Below are positions 35,594-49,250 of a DNA stretch of 64,000 bases, one piece after another. Under the pieces are notes generated by a model. That model ran no database searches. It saw only the letters and a program-made list of their open reading frames with translations, and was not told the DNA's origin. Within the stretch, counting starts at the first letter, position 1, and every line of letters begins with the position of its first letter. The DNA comes from Streptomyces exfoliatus (GTDB lineage: Bacteria; Actinomycetota; Actinomycetes; Streptomycetales; Streptomycetaceae): contig NZ_KL647056.1 of NCBI RefSeq assembly GCF_000725545.1, positions 240,385-304,384 of the forward strand. The letters run 5' to 3'. The position numbers and the translations under genes are program-made.

Positions 35594-38500
35594 TTGGCCG
35601 CCTCGCGCAACGCCTCGACCAATACGAACAACGGCGCAAGCACCGCCCCGCTGCGCATCTCCTTTGCAAAGATCAAGGAGCCCCTCGAGGTTCCGAACCT
35701 CCTCGCGCTGCAGACTGAGAGCTTTGACTGGCTGCTCGGTAACGCCGCCTGGAAGGCTCGCGTCGAGGCTGCCCTTGAGTCGGGACAGGACGTCCCCAGG
35801 AAGTCCGGCCTGGAGGAGATCTTCGAGGAGATCTCCCCGATCGAGGACTTCTCCGGGTCGATGTCGCTGACCTTCCGCGACCACCGCTTCGAGCCGCCGA
35901 AGAACTCGATCGACGAGTGCAAGGACCGTGACTTCACGTACGGCGCCCCGCTCTTCGTCACCGCCGAGTTCACCAACAACGAGACCGGCGAGATCAAGTC
36001 CCAGACGGTCTTCATGGGCGACTTCCCGCTCATGACCAACAAGGGCACCTTCGTCATCAACGGCACCGAGCGTGTCGTGGTGTCGCAGCTGGTCCGTTCG
36101 CCGGGTGTCTACTTCGACTCCTCCATCGACAAGACGTCCGACAAGGACATCTTCTCCGCCAAGATCATCCCGTCCCGGGGTGCCTGGCTGGAGATGGAGA
36201 TCGACAAGCGCGACCTGGTCGGTGTCCGCATCGACCGCAAGCGCAAGCAGTCCGTCACCGTCCTCCTCAAGGCTCTCGGCTGGACCACCGAGCAGATCCT
36301 CCAGGAGTTCGGCGAGTACGAGTCCATGCGTGCCACCCTGGAGAAGGACCACACCCAGGGCCAGGACGACGCGCTGCTCGACATCTACCGCAAGCTGCGT
36401 CCGGGCGAGCCGCCGACCCGTGAGGCCGCTCAGACGCTGCTCGAGAACCTCTACTTCAACCCGAAGCGCTACGACCTCGCCAAGGTCGGTCGCTACAAGG
36501 TGAACAAGAAGCTCGGCGCGGACGAGCCGCTGGACGCCGGCGTGCTCACCACCGATGACGTCATCGCCACGATCAAGTACCTGGTCAAGCTCCACGCGGG
36601 CGAGACCGAGACGATCGGCGAGAACGGCAACGAGATCGTCGTCGAGACCGACGACATCGACCACTTCGGCAACCGTCGTCTGCGCAACGTCGGCGAGCTC
36701 ATCCAGAACCAGGTCCGTACGGGTCTGGCTCGTATGGAGCGCGTCGTGCGTGAGCGCATGACCACCCAGGACGTCGAGGCGATCACGCCGCAGACCCTGA
36801 TCAACATCCGGCCGGTCGTCGCCTCCATCAAGGAGTTCTTCGGCACCAGCCAGCTGTCGCAGTTCATGGACCAGAACAACCCGCTGTCGGGTCTGACGCA
36901 CAAGCGTCGTCTCTCGGCGCTGGGCCCTGGTGGTCTGTCCCGTGAGCGGGCCGGCTTCGAGGTCCGAGACGTGCACCCGTCCCACTACGGACGCATGTGC
37001 CCGATCGAGACCCCCGAAGGCCCGAACATCGGTCTGATCGGTTCGCTCGCCTCGTACGGCCGCGTCAACGCGTTCGGCTTCATCGAGACGCCGTACCGCA
37101 AGGTCATCGACGGTCAGGTCACCGACGAGGTCGACTACGTCACCGCCGACGAGGAGGACCGCTTCGTCATCGCGCAGGCCAACGCCGCGCTCAACGACGA
37201 GATGCGTCTCACCGAGAACCGCGTCCTGGTGCGTAAGCGTGGCGGCGAGGTCGACTACGTCCTCCCGTCCGAGGTCGACTACATGGACGTCTCGCCGCGC
37301 CAGATGGTGTCGGTCGCGACCGCCATGATCCCGTTCCTCGAGCACGACGACGCCAACCGTGCCCTCATGGGCGCGAACATGATGCGTCAGGCGGTGCCGC
37401 TGATTAAGTCGGAGGCCCCGCTCGTCGGTACCGGCATGGAGTACCGCTGTGCCACCGACGCCGGCGACGTGCTCAAGGCCGAGAAGGACGGTGTCGTCCA
37501 GGAGCTGTCGGCCGACTACGTCACGGTCGCCAACGACGACGGCACGTACATCACGTACCGCCTGCACAAGTTCTCCCGCTCCAACCAGGGCACCTCTGTG
37601 AACCAGAAGGTCGTCGTGGACGAGGGCGACCGCGTCATCGAGGGCCAGGTCCTCGCCGACGGTCCCGCCACCGAAGACGGCGAGATGGCGCTCGGCAAGA
37701 ACCTGCTCGTGGCGTTCATGCCGTGGGAGGGTCACAACTACGAGGACGCGATCATCCTGTCGCAGCGCCTCGTGCAGGACGACGTCCTCTCCTCGATCCA
37801 CATCGAGGAGCACGAGGTCGACGCCCGTGACACCAAGCTCGGCCCGGAGGAGATCACCCGGGACATCCCGAACGTCTCCGAGGAGGTCCTCGCCGACCTC
37901 GACGAGCGCGGCATCATCCGTATCGGTGCCGAGGTCGTCGCCGGCGACATCCTCGTCGGCAAGGTCACGCCCAAGGGTGAGACCGAGCTGACGCCGGAGG
38001 AGCGCCTGCTCCGCGCGATCTTCGGTGAGAAGGCCCGTGAGGTCCGTGACACCTCGCTGAAGGTGCCGCACGGCGAGATCGGCAAGATCATCGGCGTCCG
38101 CGTCTTCGACCGCGAGGAGGGCGACGAGCTTCCCCCGGGCGTGAACCAGCTGGTCCGCGTCTACGTCGCCCAGAAGCGCAAGATCACCGACGGTGACAAG
38201 CTCGCCGGCCGCCACGGCAACAAGGGTGTCATCTCCAAGATCCTTCCGATCGAGGACATGCCCTTCCTCGAGGACGGCACCCCGGTCGACATCATCCTCA
38301 ACCCGCTGGGTGTCCCGTCCCGAATGAACCCGGGACAGGTCCTGGAGATCCACCTCGGCTGGCTCGCCAGCCGCGGCTGGGACGTCTCCGGCCTCGCGGA
38401 CGAGTGGGCGCAGCGCCTCCAGGCGATCGGCGCCGACCAGGTCGCCCCGGGCACCAACGTCGCCACCCCCGTCTTCGACGGTGCGCGTGAGGACGAGCTC

Positions 38501-39076
38501 GCGGGTCTGCTGAACCACACCATCCCGAACCGCGACGGCGAGCGCATGGTGCTCCCGACCGGTAAGGCGAGGCTGTTCGACGGCCGCTCCGGCGAGCCGT
38601 TCCCCGACCCGGTCTCGGTCGGTTACATGTACATCCTCAAGCTCCACCACCTGGTCGACGACAAGCTCCACGCTCGTTCGACCGGTCCGTACTCGATGAT
38701 CACCCAGCAGCCGCTGGGTGGTAAGGCCCAGTTCGGTGGCCAGCGCTTCGGTGAGATGGAGGTGTGGGCGCTGGAGGCGTACGGCGCCGCTTACGCCCTC
38801 CAGGAGCTGCTGACGATCAAGTCCGACGACGTGACCGGCCGCGTGAAGGTCTACGAGGCCATCGTCAAGGGCGAGAACATCCCTGAGCCCGGCATCCCCG
38901 AGTCCTTCAAGGTGCTCATCAAGGAGATGCAGTCCCTGTGCCTCAACGTGGAGGTGCTGTCCTCGGACGGCATGTCCATCGAGATGCGCGACACCGACGA
39001 GGACGTCTTCCGCGCAGCGGAGGAGCTCGGCATCGACCTGTCCCGGCGCGAGCCGAGCAGCGTCGAAGAGGTCTGA
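35594..39076 (+). CDS. rpoB: RNA polymerase beta subunit
   Basis: RpoB of 1160 aa. I chose TTG 35594 because GGAAGGA lies 7 nt upstream and the resulting N-terminus ([20 protein letters not shown]) matches streptomycete RpoB; an in-frame GTG at 35564 would add 10 residues. The rifampicin region (about residues 416-450: [20 protein letters not shown] then LSALGPGG) has the sensitive residues at E. coli positions D516, H526 and S531. Other landmarks are [36 protein letters not shown] and [18 protein letters not shown]. Followed by rpoC after 107 bp. Confidence 0.97.
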   Translation: MAASRNASTNTNNGASTAPLRISFAKIKEPLEVPNLLALQTESFDWLLGNAAWKARVEAALESGQDVPRKSGLEEIFEEISPIEDFSGSMSLTFRDHRFEPPKNSIDECKDRDFTYGAPLFVTAEFTNNETGEIKSQTVFMGDFPLMTNKGTFVINGTERVVVSQLVRSPGVYFDSSIDKTSDKDIFSAKIIPSRGAWLEMEIDKRDLVGVRIDRKRKQSVTVLLKALGWTTEQILQEFGEYESMRATLEKDHTQGQDDALLDIYRKLRPGEPPTREAAQTLLENLYFNPKRYDLAKVGRYKVNKKLGADEPLDAGVLTTDDVIATIKYLVKLHAGETETIGENGNEIVVETDDIDHFGNRRLRNVGELIQNQVRTGLARMERVVRERMTTQDVEAITPQTLINIRPVVASIKEFFGTSQLSQFMDQNNPLSGLTHKRRLSALGPGGLSRERAGFEVRDVHPSHYGRMCPIETPEGPNIGLIGSLASYGRVNAFGFIETPYRKVIDGQVTDEVDYVTADEEDRFVIAQANAALNDEMRLTENRVLVRKRGGEVDYVLPSEVDYMDVSPRQMVSVATAMIPFLEHDDANRALMGANMMRQAVPLIKSEAPLVGTGMEYRCATDAGDVLKAEKDGVVQELSADYVTVANDDGTYITYRLHKFSRSNQGTSVNQKVVVDEGDRVIEGQVLADGPATEDGEMALGKNLLVAFMPWEGHNYEDAIILSQRLVQDDVLSSIHIEEHEVDARDTKLGPEEITRDIPNVSEEVLADLDERGIIRIGAEVVAGDILVGKVTPKGETELTPEERLLRAIFGEKAREVRDTSLKVPHGEIGKIIGVRVFDREEGDELPPGVNQLVRVYVAQKRKITDGDKLAGRHGNKGVISKILPIEDMPFLEDGTPVDIILNPLGVPSRMNPGQVLEIHLGWLASRGWDVSGLADEWAQRLQAIGADQVAPGTNVATPVFDGAREDELAGLLNHTIPNRDGERMVLPTGKARLFDGRSGEPFPDPVSVGYMYILKLHHLVDDKLHARSTGPYSMITQQPLGGKAQFGGQRFGEMEVWALEAYGAAYALQELLTIKSDDVTGRVKVYEAIVKGENIPEPGIPESFKVLIKEMQSLCLNVEVLSSDGMSIEMRDTDEDVFRAAEELGIDLSRREPSSVEEV

Positions 39077-39183
39077 CGGGAGTTCGGTCGGGGACTCGGC
39101 GTAACGCCGCCGAGTCCCCGGCCGGCCCCAGGACCCCCGTATCAGACCCCAAGCCTTACAACCCTGAGAGGGATTGACGCATA

Positions 39184-43098
<3,915 letters not shown>

Positions 43099-43107
43099 GT
43101 AGTGGTG

Positions 43108-43154
43108 CGAAGGGCGGTCACCCCGGAAACGGGGTGGCCGCCCTTCGGCGTTTT
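43108..43154 (+). terminator. Strong intrinsic terminator after rpoC
   Basis: 18-bp stem CGAAGGGCGGTCACCCCG-GAAA-CGGGGTGGCCGCCCTTCG with one T-G pair, followed by GCGTTTT. It separates rpoBC from the convergent tail cluster, whose last gene ends 13 nt beyond. Confidence 0.92.
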
Positions 43155-43166
43155 CCCCCGCAGGGG

Positions 43167-43430
43167 TTACCTGGCGGCCAGCTCCCACACCGCGACGAGC
43201 GCCCCGGCGCTCGCGGCGAGCGCCACGATGCTGGTCAGCGGCCAGCGGGCGCGTTCGAGGCCGTCGAGGCGGGCCTCGTGGTCGGCGAGCTGCCGGTCGG
43301 TCTGGTCGCTGCGCTGGACGAGCAGCGCGAGCGCGCCGTCGACCCGGGCGAAGCCGGCCTCCAGGGTGCCGCGGAGCCGTTCCAGTTCGAGGGCGACGGC
43401 CACGGGATCGTTCGGGTCAGGCTCGGTCAT
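43167..43430 (-). CDS. Small coiled-coil protein with C-terminal membrane anchor, lysis-cassette associated
   Basis: Unrecognised protein of 87 aa from ATG 43430, which overlaps the holin stop (ATGA). Residues 10-62 are charged and heptad-like (ALELERLRGTLEAGFARVDG, RQLADHEARLDGLERARW), and a single hydrophobic segment (about 63-83: PLTSIVALAASAGALVAVWE) ends the protein. Small proteins of this layout are common at the end of actinophage lysis modules and may act as a second holin-like or spanin-like component. It is the last gene of the leftward tail/lysis operon. Confidence 0.7.
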   Translation of the reverse strand: MTEPDPNDPVAVALELERLRGTLEAGFARVDGALALLVQRSDQTDRQLADHEARLDGLERARWPLTSIVALAASAGALVAVWELAAR

Positions 43431-43656
43431 CTGCACCGCCCCCGGACGGGGTGCTGCGGAGCCAGGACGGCAGCAGGCGCTGCGCCGCGTCCAGTGCCAT
43501 CACCCGGGTGAGACCGCCGGCGACGGCGAGCGCCCCGGCGACCCAGGGGAGGGTCGCGGGGATGCCGGAGGCGTCGACGATCGCGGGGAGGACGACGGCG
43601 ATGCCGACGGCGGACTGGAGGACGGTACGGGCCGTGCGCTTGGCGGCATCGGACAT
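43427..43656 (-). CDS. Putative phage holin
   Basis: Membrane protein of 79 aa from ATG 43656 with GAGGAG upstream. Two hydrophobic stretches (about residues 14-31 and 33-52: LQSAVGIAVVLPAIVDASGI and LPWVAGALAVAGGLTRVMAL) and a charged tail with SWLRSTPSGGG match small actinophage holins. It would permeabilise the membrane so the amidase encoded 21 bp upstream can reach peptidoglycan. Assignment rests on size, topology and position beside the endolysin. Confidence 0.75.
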
Positions 43657-43677
43657 CGGTGTGCTCCTCGGTGGTGG

Positions 43678-44589
43678 TTACTTCGTGTACGGGACCTTCA
43701 GGGCGCTCCAGGAGGCGGCGCCGGGGATGCCGTCGGCGTCGGAGCCGCGGAAGCCGAGCTTGCGCTGCCACTTGGCGTAGCTGAGCCGGTCGGCCTCGCT
43801 CCAGCGGGGGCCGGGGCCGACGGCGTACGCGGAGCAGCCCTCGGCGACGAGCCGGCGGCCCATGGCCGTGATGACCGGGGAGCTCGTCTCCTTGCGGAAG
43901 AACGAGGAGCCCGGGAACGGCTGGAGGCGGGGCGGGGCCGGCTTCGTGCTGCCGGGGGTGGTCTTGGCGGGGTCCTTGCCGAGCCGGGTCTGCACCCGGT
44001 CGCGGAGGACCGGCATGCCGAAGCCCTTCGGGTCGGACTTCCAGTCGGACCACTCCAGGTGGCCGATGACGGACTTGGCGCCCCAGCCGTGGGCCCGGCA
44101 GAGGGCGGCGGAGACCCGCTCGATGGCGTCGAGCTGGGCGGCCGGCCAGGGGTCGGTGCCGTTGCCGAGGTTGACGCACTCGAAGCCGTAGAAGCGGGAG
44201 TTGCCGTCGACGGCTCCGGGGCTGCCCTGGTGGACGCGGGGGGCCGGGGGCCGGTCGCCGTACGTCTCGGTGATGACGGCCTGGAGGACGGAGGGGTCGC
44301 CGGCGCCGGCGTGGTTGGCGCGGCCGTTGCCGACGAGGTGGACCGTGCCGTCCTTGGCGATGACGCCGTGGCAGAGCGGTCCCGGCAGTCCCTCGTAGCC
44401 GTTGAAGCAGAGTTCGACGGAGTTGGCGGTGCCGGAGCTGACGGTGTGGTGGATCATCACGCCGGTGACCGGGCCCCAGGCACCGGCGTGGTTGCGGTGG
44501 TGGGTGCGCCAGCCGGGGTGTTCGACGACGGTGACGCCTTCGGCGCGGAGCGCGGCGACGAGCCGGTCCGCGGGGAGGGGAGTGGCCAT
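43678..44589 (-). CDS. Endolysin: N-acetylmuramoyl-L-alanine amidase with C-terminal peptidoglycan-binding domain
   Basis: Endolysin of 303 aa from ATG 44589, with GGAGGA 6 nt upstream. An N-terminal Amidase_2/PGRP domain carries zinc-ligand motifs: MIHHTVSSGTANS (H47/H48), GRANHAGAG, and the distal HLEWSDWKSDPKGF. The middle GSTKPAPPRLQPFPGSSFF is a linker. The C-terminal about 70 residues, ending LSYAKWQRKLGFRGSDADGI and PGAASWSALKVPY, form a PG_binding_1-type wall-binding domain. It cleaves the stem peptide from MurNAc and would release particles by host lysis. It lies just upstream of the holin. Confidence 0.92.
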   Translation of the reverse strand: MATPLPADRLVAALRAEGVTVVEHPGWRTHHRNHAGAWGPVTGVMIHHTVSSGTANSVELCFNGYEGLPGPLCHGVIAKDGTVHLVGNGRANHAGAGDPSVLQAVITETYGDRPPAPRVHQGSPGAVDGNSRFYGFECVNLGNGTDPWPAAQLDAIERVSAALCRAHGWGAKSVIGHLEWSDWKSDPKGFGMPVLRDRVQTRLGKDPAKTTPGSTKPAPPRLQPFPGSSFFRKETSSPVITAMGRRLVAEGCSAYAVGPGPRWSEADRLSYAKWQRKLGFRGSDADGIPGAASWSALKVPYTK

Positions 44590-44703
44590 CGGGTGTCCTC
44601 CAGACATGCGGGAGCCCCGGCCTGGAGGGCACGGGGCGGGCGTACGGGTGGGGCGGGGGGTGTGGTGCGGCTGTGGTGCTCTCGGTGTGCCGGGGGCCGG
44701 GGC

Positions 44704-45108
44704 TTACGGGGCGGGCGCGGGCTCCGGGGTGGGCTCGGGCGCCGGTGCCGGGGCCCAGGTCGCGCACAGCTCGGCGTAGGCGGAGCGGCGGGCCTCGAAG
44801 TCGGCGAGGGCGGCGGTGACGGCCCGCTGGACGGCGGTCGGATCGGGCACGGCCGGGACGCCGTCCTTCGCCTCGACGACGGCGAGACCGTAGCCGCGGA
44901 GGGTGGCGTCACCCCCGCTGCCGGTCTTGGAGAACTCGGCGGTGACCTGCACCGACGGGTACTGGCCGGTGAACGGGTCACGTTCCAGGGTGTAGCCGAG
45001 GCTGTTGTCGAAGACGCGTACGGAGAGGGTGTGGCCGTTCTCGACGACGGTGGCCCGGCCGGCGTAGTCGATGACCAGGCCCCAGGGCTGGGTGGGGTCG
45101 ATGTTCAC
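44704..45108 (-). CDS. Hypothetical tail-cluster protein
   Basis: Protein of 134 aa from GTG 45108, with GAGGAG 8 nt upstream. I do not recognise the family. The first about 95 residues look like a compact beta domain (NIDPTQPWGLVIDYAGRATV, SVRVFDNSLGYTLERDPFTG, QYPSVQVTAEFSKTGSGG). A short helix (AVQRAVTAALADFEARRSAY) and a Pro/Ala/Glu tail (APAPAPEPTPEPAPAP) follow. It lies between the baseplate-side genes and the endolysin, where minor fibre or tip proteins are usual. The 114-bp gap to the endolysin (44590-44703) has no gene. Confidence 0.65.
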   Translation of the reverse strand: MNIDPTQPWGLVIDYAGRATVVENGHTLSVRVFDNSLGYTLERDPFTGQYPSVQVTAEFSKTGSGGDATLRGYGLAVVEAKDGVPAVPDPTAVQRAVTAALADFEARRSAYAELCATWAPAPAPEPTPEPAPAP

Positions 45109-45128
45109 GGTGGGTGCTCCTCGCTGGC

Positions 45129-45713
45129 TCAGGTCTGGGTGCCGTACATGCTGACGGGCTGGGCGTACACCGTGCCGGTGCCGCTGGCGATCCTGGCGTG
45201 GATCTCGACGGTCATGACCTTGCCGAACTTGGTCCCGAAGTCGGCGAACGGCAGCAGACCGGTGTGGTCGAAGGTCTGTCCGGCGGCGACGGTCGGGCCG
45301 AACTGCACGCCGTCGACCATGACCTGCACCTGTCCGGTCGCGCCGCTGGACACCTTCGTGTACATCGCGAGACGCATCTTGGGCTGCCAGACCGGGTTGA
45401 AGGACTGGGCGATGGCGGTGAAGGACGTGCTCGTGGTGGACGGCCACTTCGCTTCCTTCAGGTGGTCCACCGGCGGCATCAGCTGCAGCCACGGCCTGGC
45501 GAGGCCGCCGGTCGCCATGTCGTCGGCGAACAGCTCGTGGTTGTGGGCGTCGAAGACCCGGAGGACCGGCTTGGTGGACTGCGGCTTGTCCGGGTCGGGG
45601 TCGGGACGGATCTCGTTGATGAGGGGACGGGTGTTGACGGCTGTGGACAGGGCCTGGATCCGGCGCTCCATCTGGATCAGCCGGTCGATGATGTCCTCGG
45701 GAAGCAGTGCCAT
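45129..45713 (-). CDS. Putative minor tail/baseplate protein
   Basis: Protein of 194 aa; ATG 45713 overlaps the stop of the upstream gene by one base (TGATG). A short N-terminal helix (LPEDIIDRLIQMERRIQALS) precedes a Pro-rich linker and a beta-rich domain (LRVFDAHNHELFADDMATGG, VQVMVDGVQFGPTVAAGQTF, IHARIASGTGTVYAQPVSMY) resembling carbohydrate-binding or tip domains of phage tails. Function is inferred from position between the hub-like protein and the endolysin. Confidence 0.7.
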   Translation of the reverse strand: MALLPEDIIDRLIQMERRIQALSTAVNTRPLINEIRPDPDPDKPQSTKPVLRVFDAHNHELFADDMATGGLARPWLQLMPPVDHLKEAKWPSTTSTSFTAIAQSFNPVWQPKMRLAMYTKVSSGATGQVQVMVDGVQFGPTVAAGQTFDHTGLLPFADFGTKFGKVMTVEIHARIASGTGTVYAQPVSMYGTQT

Positions 45714-46828
45714 CAGGTCCTCTCAAGGGCGAGTTCGGCGGTGTCGGGACGGCCTCGCTCGGCCGGCCGGACCTTGACGCCGACGATGCGGTAGCGGGCG
45801 TCGAGGCCCGTCGGGTGCCACTCGTCGGTGATGCGGATGCGGGCCGTGCGGCCGAGGAGCGCCGGGGGGACGATCCCGCCGAGCCGGATGCTGATCTCGG
45901 GGATCTGCACATGGCCGGAGGCCTCGTTGACGGCGGCCTGGGCGAGCGAGTTCAGCGTGGCCTTGTCGCTGACGTCGTTGTGGTCCGAGGACAGGTCGAG
46001 CTTCGGCCAGAGGTCGGCGAGCGGCGGATCCGTCGGCACGGCGATGTCGGACAGGGTCGGCCTGGACTCGGCGCCGGCGTTGCTGTTGGCCGAGGCGCCG
46101 CGCGCCAGGGCCTCGGTGCCGCCGCGGGTGGCGTCGTCCGGAAGGGAGTACGACAGGATCGTGCCGGGCCGGTCGAAGATCATGTCGGTGGCGCCGTTGC
46201 TGATGGGAGAGCCGAGCCGGAGCTCGCGGACGCGCTTGCTGTCCTCCGGGTCGCGGTAGACGAGGATCTGGTACTCGAAGCCCTGGTTCTGGGCCCCGAG
46301 CTGGTCGAGTGCCTCCTGGTAGACGGTCTCGTCGCCGTACCGCCAGGAAGCCGTCCGGGTGACGCCGGACAGCAGGTTCTCGTCACCCTCGTCGATCCTG
46401 CTCTCGCCCAGGCCCTCCGACAGGCTCTTCCAGAGCTCGCGGGCGATGACGTACTGGTCGGTCGGCTGCGTGAACCGGGTCGCGAACTCATTCGTGCGGA
46501 TGCGTCGCCGGGCCGCGTACGAGTCGAAGGTGGAGGCCTGGATGCCCAGGGTGACCACGCCCCGGTCGCTGCCCTGCAGGTTGGTGGTCCAGACGATGCC
46601 GCCCCACCACAGGTCTCCGCCGCGCTCCAGGTAGACGGTGGTGCGGCCCGGCTTGATCTTGTGGGCCCGCTCGGCGAGGGCGCGGTCGGGGATGGGGATG
46701 GTGCCGGACAGGGAGCCGGCCCGGCCGATGTAGTCCTCGAACGAGACGTCCCGCAGCGGCAGGATGTCGATGGCCGTGTCGCTCATGAGGTCGCAGAAGA
46801 TGGCCCGGTAGGGCGTGTCGAGTGCCAT
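45713..46828 (-). CDS. Tail hub/baseplate-like minor tail protein
   Basis: Protein of 371 aa from ATG 46828. It begins MALDTPYRAIFCDLMSDTAI and has a central region rich in beta-strands and aromatic residues (VYLERGGDLWWGGIVWTTNL, FEYQILVYRDPEDSKRVREL, GRTARIRITDEWHPTGLDAR). This order corresponds to the Gp37-like/siphovirus minor tail proteins that form the hub ring at the tail tip. The next gene overlaps its stop. Exact family membership needs a profile search. Confidence 0.78.
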   Translation of the reverse strand: MALDTPYRAIFCDLMSDTAIDILPLRDVSFEDYIGRAGSLSGTIPIPDRALAERAHKIKPGRTTVYLERGGDLWWGGIVWTTNLQGSDRGVVTLGIQASTFDSYAARRRIRTNEFATRFTQPTDQYVIARELWKSLSEGLGESRIDEGDENLLSGVTRTASWRYGDETVYQEALDQLGAQNQGFEYQILVYRDPEDSKRVRELRLGSPISNGATDMIFDRPGTILSYSLPDDATRGGTEALARGASANSNAGAESRPTLSDIAVPTDPPLADLWPKLDLSSDHNDVSDKATLNSLAQAAVNEASGHVQIPEISIRLGGIVPPALLGRTARIRITDEWHPTGLDARYRIVGVKVRPAERGRPDTAELALERT

Positions 46829-46840
46829 GGGACAGCCCCC

Positions 46841-47974
46841 TTACAGGACGTAGGTCGCGGCGAGGCGGATGTTCCGGCCGGCGACGAGGGCGCCGTTGGA
46901 CGACCAGGTGCGCAGGTTGACCTGCCCGGCGGGCGTGATGTAGCCGCCGCCGTTGCCGAAGCCGTCGCAGGCGGAGGCCTCGTAGTCCATGGCCGGGCGC
47001 CATCCGGCGGGCAGGGTGCACAGCCCCTCGTCGTTGAAGTTGCCCGCGCTGTCGACGTTGATGGTGGCGCCGTTGCGGGTGACGGTGATGAGGATGGTGG
47101 CGAGGCCCCGGGAGCGTCGGCCGGAGAAGGCCACCACCGTCCAGCCGGTCAGCGCGGTCGCGCCGCTGTTGGTGGTCTCCACCTCGACCGGCGGCTGGTA
47201 GTTGGCCCAGGAGGTGCCGTTCCAGCGCTGCAGGGTCCCGGAGTTGTCGCGGAACTGGCCGGCGTAGCTTCCGGTGGTCAGCGTGCCGCTGGGGACGACG
47301 CCGCCGATCTCCTTCGGGTACGCGACCCAGCCGTTGCCGTCCCAGCGCTGGAGGTAGTGGGCGTTGTCGTTGTCCTGGTACTGCCCGGGGTACGCACCGG
47401 GCACACCGGCGTTGTTGTAGACGGGCAGGATGCCGCCCAGGCCGACGAGGCTGGTGCGCAGGTCGGTGACGGCGGTGGACCAGGCGATGCCGCCGGTGCC
47501 GGCCGAGGTCTGCTTCTCCACCCTGACCGAGAAGAGGGGGAGGGAGAGCGCGGGGGCGGCCGGGGCGGTCGGCGTGGCCTTCGGCTCGCCCTTGATGACC
47601 TCCAGGGCGGCTTCGCTCCTGGTCTGGTTGTCGAACTCGTCGTCGTACACGCGCAGGACGACGAGGTCGACGCGGGGGTTGACCGGATCGCCGTCGCCGA
47701 AGCTGAGGACGGTGTCCGCGTCGAGGGTGATGGGGTAGGCGCCCTGGGCGTTGGGCCCCTGGACGACGGCGCGCCCGGCGTAGACGGTCGCGCTCATGGG
47801 GCCGCTGCCGCTCATCCAGAGGCCGCCGACCCGGTACTTGCCGTCGGACGTGCCGGGCAGGACGCCGGAGCGGGAGGCGAGCGGGTTGACCGGGGTGGTC
47901 GCGCCGAGGGCGGTGAGGCGGGTGGTGACACGGGTCTGTCCGGTGGGCGGGAGCCAGCCGCTGCGCAGTGCCAT
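46841..47974 (-). CDS. Tail fibre/receptor-binding protein, paralogue 1 of 3
   Basis: Protein of 377 aa from ATG 47974 (MALRSGWLPPTGQTRVTTRL). The N-terminal about 175 residues match the two neighbouring paralogues (RSGVLPGTSDGKYRVGGLW, ATVYAGRAVVQGPNAQGAYP). Two G-Q-(Y/F)-x-D...LQRW-(D/N)-G-x-x-W repeats follow (LQRWDGNGW near 205, LQRWNGTSW near 250). The C-terminal about 110 residues are unique (FSGRRSRGLATILITVTRNG, AMDYEASACDGFGNGGGYIT). A conserved base plus variable tip suits a particle fibre whose C-terminus recognises the target cell surface. Lies 12 bp upstream of the hub-like gene. Confidence 0.82.
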   Translation of the reverse strand: MALRSGWLPPTGQTRVTTRLTALGATTPVNPLASRSGVLPGTSDGKYRVGGLWMSGSGPMSATVYAGRAVVQGPNAQGAYPITLDADTVLSFGDGDPVNPRVDLVVLRVYDDEFDNQTRSEAALEVIKGEPKATPTAPAAPALSLPLFSVRVEKQTSAGTGGIAWSTAVTDLRTSLVGLGGILPVYNNAGVPGAYPGQYQDNDNAHYLQRWDGNGWVAYPKEIGGVVPSGTLTTGSYAGQFRDNSGTLQRWNGTSWANYQPPVEVETTNSGATALTGWTVVAFSGRRSRGLATILITVTRNGATINVDSAGNFNDEGLCTLPAGWRPAMDYEASACDGFGNGGGYITPAGQVNLRTWSSNGALVAGRNIRLAATYVL

Positions 47975-48007
47975 GGTGTTCTCCTGTCGGTGTGGGTGGA
48001 TCCGGGA

Positions 48008-49201
48008 CTACGGCAGCGGGTCGACCCTGATGAAGGTGTTGTCGAAACCGGCCTTGAGGACGGCGGGGGCGGCGGAGACGACCTTGAAGAAGGCCGTGAG
48101 CGTGTACGTCGCGCCCGCGGTCAGGCCCGACTGACGGGTCATGGTGGACACCGAGACCATGTGCTGGCTGGCGGCGAGCGCCGCGTAGTCGTCCTCGAGG
48201 TCGCTGATGACCGTGGTGCCCTGGGTGAGCTTGAGCGCCATGAACGCGTAGTGGTCGGGGCTCGTCGACCGCAGCTTGCAGCCGAAGCTGATGATCACGG
48301 CCTTCGACGGCGGGGCGACGAAGGACAGCGTGAGCGGGTTGGTGATGCGGCCCGTGAGCGTCGAGGTGTACGTGGTCGACGTGGTGTCGCCGTAGTCGCG
48401 GTTGTCGACGAAGTACGGGCCCGCCACGACCGGGATCCACTCGGTGCCGTTCCAGCGCTGGAGCTTGCCGGTCGTCGAGTCGCGGTACTGGCCGGTGTAG
48501 CTGGCCGGCGTGGTGGACGCGGAGGACGGGATGATGCCGCCGAGCGCCGCCGGGTACGACACCCAGGCGCCGCCGTCCCAGCGCTGGAGCGCGCCGCCCG
48601 CGTCCTGGTACTGGCCGGGGTAGGCGCCCGGCAGGGACGCGCCCTCGACCGGGAGGATGCCGCCGTGGGCGACGACCGGGGTGCGCAGGTCCTTCAGCGA
48701 GCTGGCCCACGGGATGCCGCCGTTGCCCGCGCTGGCTCCGGCGGGGACCAGCACCTCGTACAGCGGGAGGCAGCGCGGCGGGACGACCGGGACCTTCGGG
48801 GACTGCTCGGCCGCGCCCTGGATGATCTCGAGCACGGCCTCGGTGCGCGTCCCGCCGTCGTACAGCTTGTCGTAGACCCTCAGGACGAGCAGGTCGATGC
48901 GGTTGTACGTGGCGTTGCCCGGCGCGAAGGTCACGACCTCGGAGTTCGGCAGGGTCACCGGGAAGACGCCCTGGGAGATCTCGCCCTGGATGACGGCCCG
49001 GCCCTCGGAGACGGTCGCCGTCATGGCGGCGGACCCGAAGGTCCAGAAGCCGGAGAGCCGGTACCGGCCGTCGTACGAGCCGGGCAGGACGCCGGAGCGG
49101 ACCTGGACGGGGTTGGTCATGGTGGTGACACCGGTCTGGGTGAGCCGGGTGTCCTCGCGGGTCTGGCCGGTCTCGGCGACCCAGCTGCTGCGCAGGTTCA
49201 T
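48008..49201 (-). CDS. Tail fibre/receptor-binding protein, paralogue 2 of 3
   Basis: Protein of 397 aa from ATG 49201 (MNLRSSWVAETGQTREDTRL). It shares with its neighbours RSGVLPGSYDGRYRLSGFW, ATVSEGRAVIQGEISQGVFP and two LQRW repeats (GGALQRWDGGAWVSYP, GKLQRWNGTEW). The last about 140 residues differ from both paralogues (LTLSFVAPPSKAVIISFGCK, DHYAFMALKLTQGTTVISDL) and look like a separate beta-rich tip domain. Tandem placement with 33- and 49-bp gaps implies duplication followed by tip diversification. Confidence 0.82.
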   Translation of the reverse strand: MNLRSSWVAETGQTREDTRLTQTGVTTMTNPVQVRSGVLPGSYDGRYRLSGFWTFGSAAMTATVSEGRAVIQGEISQGVFPVTLPNSEVVTFAPGNATYNRIDLLVLRVYDKLYDGGTRTEAVLEIIQGAAEQSPKVPVVPPRCLPLYEVLVPAGASAGNGGIPWASSLKDLRTPVVAHGGILPVEGASLPGAYPGQYQDAGGALQRWDGGAWVSYPAALGGIIPSSASTTPASYTGQYRDSTTGKLQRWNGTEWIPVVAGPYFVDNRDYGDTTSTTYTSTLTGRITNPLTLSFVAPPSKAVIISFGCKLRSTSPDHYAFMALKLTQGTTVISDLEDDYAALAASQHMVSVSTMTRQSGLTAGATYTLTAFFKVVSAAPAVLKAGFDNTFIRVDPLP

Positions 49202-49250
49202 GGGGTTTCTCCGTTCGAGAGGTCGGGGGACGGTTCAGCGGTCGGGGGCG

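Noticed and set aside
36841..36960. Rifampicin-resistance mutation or duplicated resistant rpoB
   Set aside because: The residues at E. coli positions 516, 526 and 531 are the sensitive D, H and S, and there is one rpoB.
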